Assembly: GCA_019637755.1 (NCBI GenBank) | Contig: JAHBVC010000001.1 | Coordinates: 62,001 to 126,000 of the forward strand | Reading direction: 5' to 3' | DNA: 64,000 nt | Origin: Anaerolineales bacterium | GTDB taxonomy: Bacteria > Chloroflexota > Anaerolineae > Anaerolineales > UBA11579 | Shown here: piece after piece, positions 25,050 through 34,115 of the stretch | Numbering within the stretch: position 1 is the first letter of the stretch | How the letters are laid out: each line of letters opens with the position of its first letter | Notes under the pieces: generated by a model | The model's input: the letters and a program-made list of their open reading frames with translations, nothing else | Database searches by the model: none | Told to the model about the DNA's origin: nothing | Program-made: the position numbers and the translations under genes

Positions 25050-26294
25050 ATGATGGCCGAAGCCAATCACACCATTGATGTCGCTCGCATCCGCGCCGAT
25101 TTCCCGGTTTTGGATGTTGAAATCAAGCCCGGCGTACCCTTGGTTTACCTCGATTCAGGCGCCACCAGCCAGAAGCCCGTGCAAGTCATCGAGCGCATGA
25201 ACCAGTACTACCGTGCCGAGAACGCCAACATTCACCGCGGCGTGCACAAGCTGGCCGAGCAGGCCACCGAGGATTACGAAGGCGCCCGCGCCAAGGTGGC
25301 CAAGTTCATCAATGCCGCCAAGAGCAAAGAAATCGTCTTCACCCGTAATGCGACCGAGTCGGTGAACCTGGTGGCGCAAACCTGGGGCCGCGCCAATTTG
25401 CAGGCGGGCGATGTGGTTGTGCTCACCGAGATGGAGCACCACGCCAACCTGGTGCCCTGGCAGATGCTGGCCGCTGAGCGCGGCATCCGCCTCGAATTCA
25501 TCCCCGTTACCGAAGCTGGCGTGCTGGACATGAGCGCATTGCCCGGCCTGATGGAGCTCAAGCCGAAACTGGTGAGCTTCACCGCCATGAGCAATGTGCT
25601 CGGCACGATCACGCCGATCGCCGAGATCGTGCAGGCCGCCCATGCGGCGGGTGCACTGGCGATGGTAGACGGCGCCCAATCGGTGCCGCACCTACCCACC
25701 GATGTGCAGGCGCTGGATATTGACTTCCTGGTCTTCTCCAGCCACAAGATGCTCGGGCCGACCGGCATTGGCGTACTGTATGGCAAAGAAGCCATCCTCG
25801 AAGGCATGCCGCCCTTCATGGGCGGCGGCGACATGATCAAGCGCGTCAAGCTGCGCGAGTTCACCACCGCCGGCGTGCCGCACAAGTTCGAAGCCGGCAC
25901 TCCGGCGATTGCCGAAGTGATCGGCCTGGGTGCGGCGGTGGACTATTTGAACGCCATCGGCATGGAGGCCATCGCCGCCCATGACCGCGAGCTGACCGCC
26001 TATGCGCTGGAACGTTTGGAAGAGGTGCCGGGCATCTGGATCTTTGGCCCGGGCATCGAGCACAAGAGCTCGAACGCCTCGTTCACGCTGCAGGGCGCCC
26101 ACCCGCACGACGTGGCTGAGATCCTCAATCGCCACGGCGTGGCCACGCGCGCCGGGCACCACTGCGCCATGCCGGTGCACGAGAAGTTTGGCGTGCCGGC
26201 CACCACGCGGGCCAGCTTTTACCTCTACAACACCACCGCCGAAATTGATAAACTGGTGGAAGCCCTCTACTCTGTAAAGGAGATCTTCGGTTAA
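25050..26294 (+). CDS. sufS: SufS cysteine desulfurase
   Basis: A 414-residue group II cysteine desulfurase that takes sulfur from cysteine and hands it to SufU. The PLP lysine is in FSSHKMLGPTGIGVLYG, the cofactor-binding ATESVNLVAQTWG and MVDGAQSVPH are present, and the catalytic cysteine is in RAGHHCAMPVH. Two adjacent ATGs (25050, 25053) are possible starts. It lies three bases after orf102 and two bases before sufU. Confidence 0.97.
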   Translation: MMAEANHTIDVARIRADFPVLDVEIKPGVPLVYLDSGATSQKPVQVIERMNQYYRAENANIHRGVHKLAEQATEDYEGARAKVAKFINAAKSKEIVFTRNATESVNLVAQTWGRANLQAGDVVVLTEMEHHANLVPWQMLAAERGIRLEFIPVTEAGVLDMSALPGLMELKPKLVSFTAMSNVLGTITPIAEIVQAAHAAGALAMVDGAQSVPHLPTDVQALDIDFLVFSSHKMLGPTGIGVLYGKEAILEGMPPFMGGGDMIKRVKLREFTTAGVPHKFEAGTPAIAEVIGLGAAVDYLNAIGMEAIAAHDRELTAYALERLEEVPGIWIFGPGIEHKSSNASFTLQGAHPHDVAEILNRHGVATRAGHHCAMPVHEKFGVPATTRASFYLYNTTAEIDKLVEALYSVKEIFG

Positions 26295-26296
26295 TC

Positions 26297-26701
26297 ATGG
26301 ACGATCTCTACCGTGAAGTAATCATCGATCGCTACCAAAACCCGCGCTTCAGTGGCACGCTGGACCCGCATACCCATTCCTATGAGGATGACAACCCGGT
26401 GTGCGGCGACCACATTCGTATTGACCTGCGCGTGGATGCCAACGATGTCGTTTCCGAAGCCAAGTTCACCGGCGAAGGCTGCTCGATCTCGCAGGCTTCG
26501 GCCGATTTGCTGATGGAAAAGATCACTGGCATGCCGGTGGCCGAAGTGCGCCAGCTTGGCAAGCAGGATATTCTTGACCTGCTCGGCATCGAGCTCGGCC
26601 CGGTGCGCCTGAAGTGCGCGCTGCTCTCGCTCAAGGTGCTCAAGGGCGGCGTGTACGGCCTCGACGAAGTGATCTCACTCGACGAGCTGGCGGAGTCCTA
26701 G
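26297..26701 (+). CDS. sufU: SufU sulfurtransferase/scaffold
   Basis: The 134-residue protein has the three conserved zinc/sulfur cysteines of SufU in NPVCGDH, TGEGCSISQAS and RLKCALLSLKVL, plus the insertion region typical of SufU rather than IscU. It accepts persulfide sulfur from SufS. It starts two bases after the sufS stop codon. Confidence 0.96.
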   Translation: MDDLYREVIIDRYQNPRFSGTLDPHTHSYEDDNPVCGDHIRIDLRVDANDVVSEAKFTGEGCSISQASADLLMEKITGMPVAEVRQLGKQDILDLLGIELGPVRLKCALLSLKVLKGGVYGLDEVISLDELAES

Positions 26702-26710
26702 CCAGACGCT

Positions 26711-27070
26711 ATGCCTGAACTCGGAACCTTTACTTTTACCTCCCTCGGTCCCAAGGAAGTGGATTTTGTGGCCGTGGCTAGCGAAGCGGAGTTGCCCAAC
26801 GGCAAGCGCCTCTTCGTCAGTGTGGACGAATACAACCTGGTGGTGTTCAACATCGCCGGCGAATACTTTGCCATCGCCGATCTGTGCTCGCATGACAATG
26901 GGCCATTGGGCGAGGGCGAGCTGGAAGGCCACGAGATCATTTGCCCGCGCCACGGGGCGCGCTTCGACGTGCGCAATGGCCGCGTGCTCAGCCTGCCGGC
27001 CGTGCTCGACATCCCCGCGTACCCCACGCGGGTCAGTGAAGGCATGGTGGAAGTGGGGCTGCCGCTGTAG
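26711..27070 (+). CDS. Rieske-type [2Fe-2S] ferredoxin
   Basis: A 119-residue soluble Rieske protein. The cluster ligands are in CSHDNGPL (C-x-H) and CPRHGARFD (C-x2-H). No membrane anchor is present, so it resembles ferredoxin components of dioxygenases or stand-alone electron carriers. As the last gene of the suf operon it may supply electrons for cluster assembly (inference). A terminator follows after 20 bases. Confidence 0.93.
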   Translation: MPELGTFTFTSLGPKEVDFVAVASEAELPNGKRLFVSVDEYNLVVFNIAGEYFAIADLCSHDNGPLGEGELEGHEIICPRHGARFDVRNGRVLSLPAVLDIPAYPTRVSEGMVEVGLPL

Positions 27071-27089
27071 ACAGCCCGCTTAGCTGTTC

Positions 27090-27121
27090 TAAAAAAGCAC
27101 CAGGCAAGCTGGTGCTTTTTT
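27090..27121 (+). terminator. Terminator of the suf operon
   Basis: AAAAAAGCACCAG and CTGGTGCTTTTTT form a perfect hairpin with a GCAAG loop and a T-run. Confidence 0.93.
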
Positions 27122-27130
27122 GTGCGTGTT

Positions 27131-27136
27131 TATAAT
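27131..27136 (+). promoter_or_regulatory. -10 box of the large membrane-protein gene
   Basis: A perfect TATAAT stands 35 bases before the TTG start; a leader with AGGGAGGA follows. No -35 match is obvious. Confidence 0.55.
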
Positions 27137-27170
27137 GCACACTTCAACGTTATAAGCAGGGAGGATTACT

Positions 27171-29162
27171 TTGAAAGATAACAAGGTTTTTCGACCGTGG
27201 ATATTCTTGCTTGTGCTGGCGGCATTGGCCTATCTGGGCAATGCCTGGCGCATGGGCTATTTTTCTGACGATTGGTATCTGTTGTTTTCGGGCATCACCT
27301 ATGGCCCGGCCAAATTTTGGGATGTATACATCATTGACCGGCCTTTGCGTGGGGTACTGCAATACGTGCTGTTCAGCCTGTTCGGCAGCACGGTGTGGCT
27401 CTACTATTTGGCCGCATTGATCATGCGCATTGCTGGGGCGCTGGGCTTTTATTGGATGCTGCGCCTGCTACTGCGCGAGCAACGCTTGTTCACTGTGCTG
27501 GCTGCCGCGCTGTTCCTGGTTTACCCCGGCTTCCTGGAGCAACCCAACGCTATGGACTTCATGGCCCAGCAAGTGGCCATGACCGCCATCATTTTCTCAA
27601 TCTGCTTCAGCATTCGCTTTGTATTGGCGCCGCGTTGGCTCGTGCGTGCGGGGTATCTGCTGCTTTCAGTGGGCCTGGCTTTAGTAGGCTATATGCTGAT
27701 GGAGTATTACATCGGCATGGAAGCCTACCGCTTCCTGTTCTTGCTGTATCTAATGCGCAAACGCGGCCGCCTGCTGAGCAAGCGCAGTATCGGCCTGCTG
27801 GCGCCCTTGCTGGTGGCACCGGCGGCGTTCACTATTTGGCGCTTGTTCATTTTTCAGGGGGCGCGGGCTAATACCAACCTGGCATTTGTGCAATCCCATT
27901 TGGGCAGCGGGCTATGGCTCGAGTTGGCGCAGTTGGCGGGGCAATTTGTGGTGGATGTGAGCGAAACCTTTCTGGGGGCCTTTGTGCTGCCCTTTTCGCT
28001 GCTGTTTGGGCGGCTGGGCGAGCTGGAGATCGCTACGGGTTTGCTGCTCGGCGCGCTGGCGGCTGGGGCCACGGTGCTGGTGATGCGGCCTGCGTTGGCG
28101 GCCCACAAAGCGGAGCTGACCGCCAGTAAGCAAGGGGCGCTGTTCCTGGCGCTGGCCTTCCTGGCCGGTGTATTTTGCTTGGCATTGATCGCCGTCTCTG
28201 GCCGCGATCTGAGCTTCCTGTTTTACAATCGCTTTTCGTTCCCCTCGGCGATGGCCGTGGCGATCGTGCTCGCTTTTATCGGCTTGAGCTTTCGCAGCCG
28301 TTATGTGCAGATGGCCTTCTTTGCGCTGCTGCTGTTCATCTCGGTGGCTACACATTACGCCAATGGCGTGCGCTTTGCACAGGAGTGGGAGGATACGCAA
28401 CGCTTTTGGCAGCAGCTCACCTGGCGTATCCCCAACCTGGAGGATGGCACCATGCTCACCGGGCGGCGCGTGGCTCCGATCTATGAAGACTACTATCTCT
28501 GGTCGCCACTGAATTTGCTTTACCGCCCCTTTCAGGGGCAGATCGTGCTCAGCACCGAGGTGTTGAACAGCGAAACGGTGCAGAACATCAGCGCTGGAGT
28601 ACCCTTCGAGAAAAATCGGCGCTCTCTGTATCTTGTGTATGATTTTTCCAAGACCCTGGTTTTTAGCCAGCCCACGCGCCAAGCTTGTTTGCGGGTGCTC
28701 AATGCCGACCAGATCGAACTCTCGACGCAGGATGACCCGCTGGTTGCGTTGGCCGCGCCGTATTCTATGATCGGCCAGGTACAGGCCGAGGGCGCGGCAG
28801 ATGAGCGTATGTTCGCGCGCTTGTTTGGCCCTGCGCAGGCGACGCAAGATTGGTGCTACGTTTACCAAAAAGCCGATCTGGCGCGCCAGCAGGGCGACTG
28901 GGCAGCGGTGGCCGCCTACGGCCAGCAAGCTGCCGCCGCCGAGCTGGCTCCAGCCGATGCCATCGAGTGGATGCCCTTCGTGCAAGCCTACGCCTATCAA
29001 GGTGAGCTGGCCCAGGCGGCTGAGTTGGCCGAGCGTATTGGCACTACACCGTACTATGCCTGGCAGGCTTGCGAGATCTTCTCGGCCAAGCCGCTCAGCG
29101 GAGATGCGGCAATCGATGCGGGCAATCAGCAATTGGCCGCATGGTTTTGTGCCGCAGAGTAG
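27171..29162 (+). CDS. Large polytopic membrane protein, GT-C-like
   Basis: The 663-residue protein has about 11 hydrophobic helices in its first 400 residues and a soluble C-terminal half. The acidic motif YFSDDWYLLFSG follows the first helix, a place where GT-C glycosyltransferases carry their catalytic aspartates, so a polyprenyl-sugar-dependent transferase is a fair guess (inference). The final 130 residues contain TPR-like helices (DLARQQGDWAAVAAYGQQA). It starts with TTG at 27171 after AGGGAGGA and is followed by a large repeat field. Confidence 0.75.
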   Translation: MKDNKVFRPWIFLLVLAALAYLGNAWRMGYFSDDWYLLFSGITYGPAKFWDVYIIDRPLRGVLQYVLFSLFGSTVWLYYLAALIMRIAGALGFYWMLRLLLREQRLFTVLAAALFLVYPGFLEQPNAMDFMAQQVAMTAIIFSICFSIRFVLAPRWLVRAGYLLLSVGLALVGYMLMEYYIGMEAYRFLFLLYLMRKRGRLLSKRSIGLLAPLLVAPAAFTIWRLFIFQGARANTNLAFVQSHLGSGLWLELAQLAGQFVVDVSETFLGAFVLPFSLLFGRLGELEIATGLLLGALAAGATVLVMRPALAAHKAELTASKQGALFLALAFLAGVFCLALIAVSGRDLSFLFYNRFSFPSAMAVAIVLAFIGLSFRSRYVQMAFFALLLFISVATHYANGVRFAQEWEDTQRFWQQLTWRIPNLEDGTMLTGRRVAPIYEDYYLWSPLNLLYRPFQGQIVLSTEVLNSETVQNISAGVPFEKNRRSLYLVYDFSKTLVFSQPTRQACLRVLNADQIELSTQDDPLVALAAPYSMIGQVQAEGAADERMFARLFGPAQATQDWCYVYQKADLARQQGDWAAVAAYGQQAAAAELAPADAIEWMPFVQAYAYQGELAQAAELAERIGTTPYYAWQACEIFSAKPLSGDAAIDAGNQQLAAWFCAAE

Positions 29163-29727
29163 CTGCCAAGCAACCTGTCATTGCGAGCGAGTGAAACGAG
29201 CGGAGCAATCCCCAAGCCAGTATTGCAAAGCCAAGTTGGGGTTGCTTCGTCAGCGCCGCTGCGCGGCGCACTGCTGCGCAGCAGAATCCCCGCAATGACA
29301 GGCACACAGGCGTATTGTCATTGGAATGAAACGCAACCCGTCATTGCGAGCGAGTGAAACGAGCGAAGCAATCCCCAAGCCAGATGCAAAGCCATGTTGG
29401 GGGTTGCTTCGTCAGTGCCGCTGCGCGGCGCACTGCTGCACAGCGCGATCCTCGCAATGACAAGTACGCAGGCGTATTGTCATTCTGCCCCGACTGGAAG
29501 TGTCTGTCATTGCGAGCGAGTGAAATGAGCGAAGCAACCCCCAAGCTGGTATGCAAGACCACGTTGGGGATTGCTTCGTCAGCGCCGCTGCGCAGCGCGA
29601 TCCTCGCAATGACAAACAAGCGGTTGACCTTGTGCCAAGATGATTAAACGCCCCTCTCCCTTCAAGGGAGAGGGGAACGCAGCGGAACTGCGTGGGTGAG
29701 GTTGTACTAGGGGGAAGACGGCTTGGC
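29163..29727. repeat. Field of three related intergenic repeats plus a REP palindrome
   Basis: Three copies of a repeat of about 110-125 bp lie at 29176-29300, 29340-29462 and 29504-29614. Each runs from GTCATTGCGAGCGAGTGAAA, through CCAAGC, to an inverse arm with GGATTGCTTCGTCAGCGCCG and ends CGCAATGACA, so each can fold back on itself. A shorter palindrome CCCTCTCCCTTCAAGGGAGA follows at 29653-29672. No gene was found. Confidence 0.85.
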
Positions 29728-30408
29728 TCACTCCACCAGCTGCCAGCCGCGCTCAATCGCGATCGGCTTTAGATACTCGTCGGGGAAGAAGGCCACCGGG
29801 TGGCCCACCATCTCCAGCAGTCCAACATCGGTGGCGCCGTCGGCGTACGCCCAGCTGGCAGCAAAGTCCACAGCGATCTTCTCCGCGGCCAGCGTGGCCT
29901 GCGCCTTGGCCGCCTTGTTCTCGTCGATGCATACCAGGCCGTCCACTTTGCCGGTGTAGCGCCCGCGGGCTTGGGCCGGCGTGGTACCCACGGCAAGGTC
30001 GGCGCCCACTTCCTGGGCGATACGCATCACCAGCGGGGTGGGGCCAGCGGAAACCAGCACCACCAGGTGGCCCTTGGCCTTGTGCTCCTGGATCTTATCC
30101 AGCCCCTGCACGCGCCACAACCCCTGCATGTATCCGGTGGTCACCCAATCCCACACGGGTTGTGCCTTCTCTGGGGTGTCGCCACGCAAGAACCACATTA
30201 GGTTGGCGGCCCAGGGCGTGCGGAAGGCGCTCTGCGAGAGCAGGCGTGCCTTATGCAAAAACCACAGCGGCAAGTGATAGACCCAGTACCAGCGCTGTGT
30301 CCAGCGGCGTAGCTTGTGCAGCTTGTAGTAGTCGAGGATGCCGCGCCACACGCGCTCGGTGGTCAGGGTACCGTCTACGTCAAAGAAAGCGACGATGCGT
30401 TTGCTCAT
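29728..30408 (-). CDS. HAD-IB family hydrolase
   Basis: A 226-residue phosphatase-like protein. Motif I is FFDVDGTLT, motif II is VVLVSAGPTP and the C-terminal acidic motif is YADGATDVGLLE. The cap and SerB-like layout point to the HAD-IB group (phosphoserine phosphatase/lysophosphatidate phosphatase relatives). It overlaps the acyl-CoA synthetase gene by four bases (ATGA), which suggests a lipid substrate (inference). Confidence 0.9.
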   Translation of the reverse strand: MSKRIVAFFDVDGTLTTERVWRGILDYYKLHKLRRWTQRWYWVYHLPLWFLHKARLLSQSAFRTPWAANLMWFLRGDTPEKAQPVWDWVTTGYMQGLWRVQGLDKIQEHKAKGHLVVLVSAGPTPLVMRIAQEVGADLAVGTTPAQARGRYTGKVDGLVCIDENKAAKAQATLAAEKIAVDFAASWAYADGATDVGLLEMVGHPVAFFPDEYLKPIAIERGWQLVE

Positions 30409-32102
30409 GATGCTTGCTCCTGGTGCTCAGACAGGCTATGCCTGCGCACCAACTCGCGGCGCAATAGCTTGCCCACGGTGGTGCGCGGCAACTTGTCAGT
30501 GAAAGTAAAACCCTTGGGAACCTTGTAGGGTGCGAGGTGCTGTTTACACCAGGCGCGCAGCTCGCCGGGCGTGGTGGCTTGCCCGTCATGCAGCACGATC
30601 CAGGCGTGCATAGCTTCGCCGCTGGCACCATCCGGCACGCCAGCCGCGCCCACCTCGCGCACGGCGGGGTGCTGCTGCAGTACCTCTTCCACTTCACGCG
30701 GCCACACCTGGTAGCCGCCCACTTTCACCAGCTCCTTCTTGCGGTCAATGATGTAGAAGTAGCCGTCTTCATCCATGCGCGCAATGTCACCGGTATACAG
30801 CCAGCCTTCTTTGAGTACATCCATCGTTTCGGTGGGCAGGTTGTGGTAGCCGCGCATTACCTGCGGCCCTTTGATCACTAGCTCGCCGATCTCGCCTTGT
30901 TTCAGCACCGTCACGCCGTCCTGCAGGCTGACGATGCGGCAATCCACGCCGGGTAGCGGCATGCCGATCGAGCCAGTCTTGTTCAGCCCGGTGAGCGGGT
31001 TGCAGTGCGTGGCCACCGGCGTCTCTGAGAGCCCGTAACCTTCCAGCAGGTGGCCGCCGGTGAGCGCTTCGAAGCGCTCCTTGGTCTCGCGCAGCAATGG
31101 CGCCGAGCCAGAGATGCAGAAGCGGATCGAGCTGAGGTCGTACTTGCCGGCTTTTACATCCGGGTGATTGTTAATGGCGTTGTACATGGCTGGCACGCCG
31201 GGGAAAGTGGTGGCTTTGTATTTCTGAATGTTGGCGAGCACATCGTCCACGTTGCGCGGGTCAGGGATCATGACAAGGGAGCCGCCCTTCCACATGCCGT
31301 AGAGCATGCCTACCACCATGCCGTAGGCGTGATACATCGGGATCGCCAACAGCACCATCTCGTTGCCTTGCTCGCCCTCGTGGTTCCAGGCGTCAATTTG
31401 CGCGGTGTTGGCCACCAGGCCGCGGTGCACCGCCACCACGCCCTTGGAGCGGCCGGTGGTGCCGCCGCTGTATTGCAGCAGGGCGGTATCGTCTGGCTCC
31501 ACCGCTACCTGCGGCCGTTGGCCGGGGGTATGCGCGGCGATCAGGTCACCCATCCACACATCGTTGTCGCGCAGCTCCACGCGGAAGCCGGCTTTCTTCT
31601 CTTTGAGCGCGCCAAATAGCAGCTTCTTGACCGGTGGCAGATATTCCTTGATGTTGGTGGCGATGATCTGGCGAATGCGCGTGCGCGGCTGGACTTCCTT
31701 GACCTTGGCATAGTTGTTGGTCATCGCCACCATCAACTCCACGCCAGCGTCATTGACCTGGTATTCGAGCTCACGCGGCGTGTAGAGCGGATCGGTGGCA
31801 ACGACGACCGCGCCGAGTTTGAGGATGGCGAAGTAGGCGATGACGAATTGTGGCGTGTTGGGGATGAACAGGCCGACGCGCTGGCCCTTGCGCACGCCCA
31901 GCGAAGCCAGGCCAGCCGCCATGCGATCACTGAGTTCGTCTATCTCCTTGTAGGAGAGGGTAGCACCCTGGAAGATGGTGCAGGCCTTGTGCGGAACCTC
32001 GCGCACGGCGCGCTGCAGCACATCCACCACGGTGAGGGAGGGAAAGTCCAGCGTGGGCGGGACGGCAGGATCGTAATGGGCGTGCCAGGGCGATGGTTGC
32101 AT
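30405..32102 (-). CDS. Long-chain fatty acyl-CoA synthetase (AMP-forming)
   Basis: The 565-residue enzyme belongs to the FadD-type adenylate-forming ligases. The ATP-binding loop is YSGGTTGRSKGVV, A5 is EGYGLSETP, the A7 aspartate is in YTGDIARMDEDGYFYIIDRKKEL, and the C-terminal lysine is in PRTTVGKLLRREL. It activates fatty acids for oxidation or lipid synthesis. It lies seven bases after miaA and overlaps the HAD gene. Confidence 0.93.
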   Translation of the reverse strand: MQPSPWHAHYDPAVPPTLDFPSLTVVDVLQRAVREVPHKACTIFQGATLSYKEIDELSDRMAAGLASLGVRKGQRVGLFIPNTPQFVIAYFAILKLGAVVVATDPLYTPRELEYQVNDAGVELMVAMTNNYAKVKEVQPRTRIRQIIATNIKEYLPPVKKLLFGALKEKKAGFRVELRDNDVWMGDLIAAHTPGQRPQVAVEPDDTALLQYSGGTTGRSKGVVAVHRGLVANTAQIDAWNHEGEQGNEMVLLAIPMYHAYGMVVGMLYGMWKGGSLVMIPDPRNVDDVLANIQKYKATTFPGVPAMYNAINNHPDVKAGKYDLSSIRFCISGSAPLLRETKERFEALTGGHLLEGYGLSETPVATHCNPLTGLNKTGSIGMPLPGVDCRIVSLQDGVTVLKQGEIGELVIKGPQVMRGYHNLPTETMDVLKEGWLYTGDIARMDEDGYFYIIDRKKELVKVGGYQVWPREVEEVLQQHPAVREVGAAGVPDGASGEAMHAWIVLHDGQATTPGELRAWCKQHLAPYKVPKGFTFTDKLPRTTVGKLLRRELVRRHSLSEHQEQAS

Positions 32103-32108
32103 TGTGGC

Positions 32109-33068
32109 CTATTCTAAACTTGCTTGGTTGAGAAAATTGCGCACAGCCGCATCGATATGCGTCTGCGCGTCAGCGTCACTTAAGTCTACCCATTCAATGG
32201 TAGGGTCAGCGGGTTTGAACCAGGCGTACTGGCGGCGCACAAAACTGCGCGTCAGGCGCTTGATCTCGGTCACAGCTTCGTTGAGGGTAAGCGCGCCCGC
32301 CAAATGTTGCGCCAACTGCGCATAGCCAATAGCGCTCAAGCTGGGTAGCGAAGGCGCGTAGCCTGCCGCCAGTAGGCGGCGCACTTCGTCGAGCCAGCCG
32401 GCGGCCAGCATGGCTTCGATGCGCGCGTCAATGCGTGCATACAGCTCGGCGCGCGGGCGGGTGAGCCCCAGGCGCAGCACGCGGTAGGGTGAGGGTGTTT
32501 GGCGGCGCTGTTCGCTAAAGCGGCGGCCGGTGGCCAAGGCCACTTCCAGCGCACGCAGGGTGCGGCGCACATTGCGCGCGTCGATGTTGGCCGCCGCGGC
32601 CGGGTCGAGCACAGCCAGGCGCGCATGCAGCGCATCGCCGCCGATTTGTTCGGCCCAGCCTGCTAGCGCGGTGCGCAGGGCAGGCTGGGGCGGCAGTTCC
32701 GGCGGCAGCCAGCCATCCACGATGGCTTGCATGTATTGCCCGGTGCCGCCGACCAGCAGCGGCAGTTTGCCACGCGAGTGAATATCGGCGATGGCTGCCG
32801 CGGCCTGCTCTTGGAACACGGCCAAACTCAGCGTCTCGTCTGGGTTGGCGATGTCAATCAAATTATGCGGCACCCGCGCCAACTCGGTAGCCGAGGGTTT
32901 GGCGGTGCCGATGTCCATGCCGCGATACAGCAAGCGCGAATCGGCCGAGACGATCTCGCCGTTCCAACGCTCAGCGATGGCGATGGCCGTCTCGGTCTTG
33001 CCCACGGCGGTGGGGCCAAGCACGGCCACCAGGGGCAGCTTGGTCTGTGCGTTATCCGTGGACTGCAT
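32109..33068 (-). CDS. miaA: tRNA dimethylallyltransferase MiaA
   Basis: The 319-residue protein adds a dimethylallyl group to A37 of tRNAs reading UNN codons. The P-loop GPTAVGKTETAIAIA, the SADSRLLYRGMDIGTAKPS motif and LVGGTGQYMQAI are characteristic. The start at 33068 begins just before the P-loop and overlaps the end of yraN by 17 bases; the longer frame to 33128 has no support. Confidence 0.96.
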   Translation of the reverse strand: MQSTDNAQTKLPLVAVLGPTAVGKTETAIAIAERWNGEIVSADSRLLYRGMDIGTAKPSATELARVPHNLIDIANPDETLSLAVFQEQAAAAIADIHSRGKLPLLVGGTGQYMQAIVDGWLPPELPPQPALRTALAGWAEQIGGDALHARLAVLDPAAAANIDARNVRRTLRALEVALATGRRFSEQRRQTPSPYRVLRLGLTRPRAELYARIDARIEAMLAAGWLDEVRRLLAAGYAPSLPSLSAIGYAQLAQHLAGALTLNEAVTEIKRLTRSFVRRQYAWFKPADPTIEWVDLSDADAQTHIDAAVRNFLNQASLE

Positions 33069-33414
33069 TCTCAATGTGCACAATGTCAGGTGGGCCAGCC
33101 GCCGGCTGGAACACGGAGATGACGTCAATACGCCATTCGCGTTCGGCAGGCTGGCTTTGCATGTAGGCTTGGGCGGCGGCGATCAGGTGAGCTTGTTTGG
33201 CGGCCGTCACGGCTTCTTCGGGGTGGCCGAAACGTGTGCTACGCCGCGCTTTCACTTCGACGAAGATGAGCTGGCCATCTTTGCTGGCCAGCAGGTCAAT
33301 CTCGCCGTGCTCGGAGCGCAGGTTTTGCGCTTCTATCGTGTAGCCGCGGGCTTGCAGGTAGCTGGCGGCCGCCTGCTCGCCCCAGCGGCCGAGCTGCTGG
33401 CGCGGCGTGCTCAT
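33052..33414 (-). CDS. YraN-family nuclease-like protein (UPF0102)
   Basis: A 120-residue protein with the restriction-endonuclease-like core of the YraN family: LGRWGEQAAASYLQARGY, SEHGEIDLLASKDG with the catalytic-type D, and LIFVEVKARRSTRFG with the E-x-K. The cellular substrate is unknown. The ATG is at 33414, two bases from the stop of the dienelactone hydrolase gene, and the 3' end overlaps miaA. Confidence 0.93.
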   Translation of the reverse strand: MSTPRQQLGRWGEQAAASYLQARGYTIEAQNLRSEHGEIDLLASKDGQLIFVEVKARRSTRFGHPEEAVTAAKQAHLIAAAQAYMQSQPAEREWRIDVISVFQPAAGPPDIVHIENAVHG

Positions 33415-33416
33415 GC

Positions 33417-34097
33417 TCAGGCCAGGTATTGGCGCAGCCAGGCCAGCGTGCGCTGCCAGGCGTCTGCCGCCGCTTCAGGATGGTAGACCTCGGGGCGGTC
33501 ATTGTTAAAAAAGGCGTGTTCCGCACCGGCATAGGTGTGGATGTGATGCGGCGTGTTGTTCTTTTCCAACTCGTTGTCGAAAGCGTGCACCAGGCTCTGC
33601 GGGATGCCGCCGTCCAGCTCCCCATAGATGCCCAGGGTCGGCGTGCTCAGTTTGGCCACATCACCGGCCTCGAGCGGGCGGCCGTAGAAGCACACCACCG
33701 CAGCGAACGCTTGGCTGTCGGCGGCGGCCGAAGAGAGCGCTAGCGCGCCGCCCATGCACCAGCCCAGTGCGCCAATTTTTTTCGGCTGCACTGCGTCCAG
33801 CCCGTTGAGGTAGCTGGCCGCCGCGCCGATTTCGCTGATCGCACGGGCACGGTCCAACGCCATGGCGAGCTTCTTGGCTTCGTTCGGCTCACTGGCTGAT
33901 TCGCCGTGGTACAGATCCGGCGCCAGGGCTACAAAGCCTTCAGCGGCCAAGCGGTCTGCCACGTCTTTGATGTGGCCCACCAGGCCCCACCATTCCTGAA
34001 TGGCGATCACCGCCGGGCCGTGGCCGCTGGCGGGCAGGCTGAGATAGGCGGGTACGTCAGTCCCGTTGTAGGGGTATGCAATCATCTCACCGTTCAT
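33417..34097 (-). CDS. Dienelactone hydrolase family protein
   Basis: A 226-residue alpha/beta hydrolase. The nucleophile is the cysteine of LGWCMGGALAL, the acid is likely in YGELDGGIPQ, and the histidine is in GAEHAFFNN; this Cys-Asp-His triad marks the dienelactone hydrolase family. The ATG at 34097 lies six bases after a TATACT, so the mRNA is probably leaderless. It heads the minus-strand group hydrolase-yraN-miaA-acyl-CoA synthetase-HAD. Confidence 0.92.
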   Translation of the reverse strand: MNGEMIAYPYNGTDVPAYLSLPASGHGPAVIAIQEWWGLVGHIKDVADRLAAEGFVALAPDLYHGESASEPNEAKKLAMALDRARAISEIGAAASYLNGLDAVQPKKIGALGWCMGGALALSSAAADSQAFAAVVCFYGRPLEAGDVAKLSTPTLGIYGELDGGIPQSLVHAFDNELEKNNTPHHIHTYAGAEHAFFNNDRPEVYHPEAAADAWQRTLAWLRQYLA

Positions 34098-34103
34098 GCG
34101 GTG

Positions 34104-34109
34104 AGTATA
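34104..34109 (-). promoter_or_regulatory. -10 box for the leaderless dienelactone hydrolase gene
   Basis: TATACT, then six bases, then ATG. There is no Shine-Dalgarno. Confidence 0.6.
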
Positions 34110-34115
34110 ACTGAG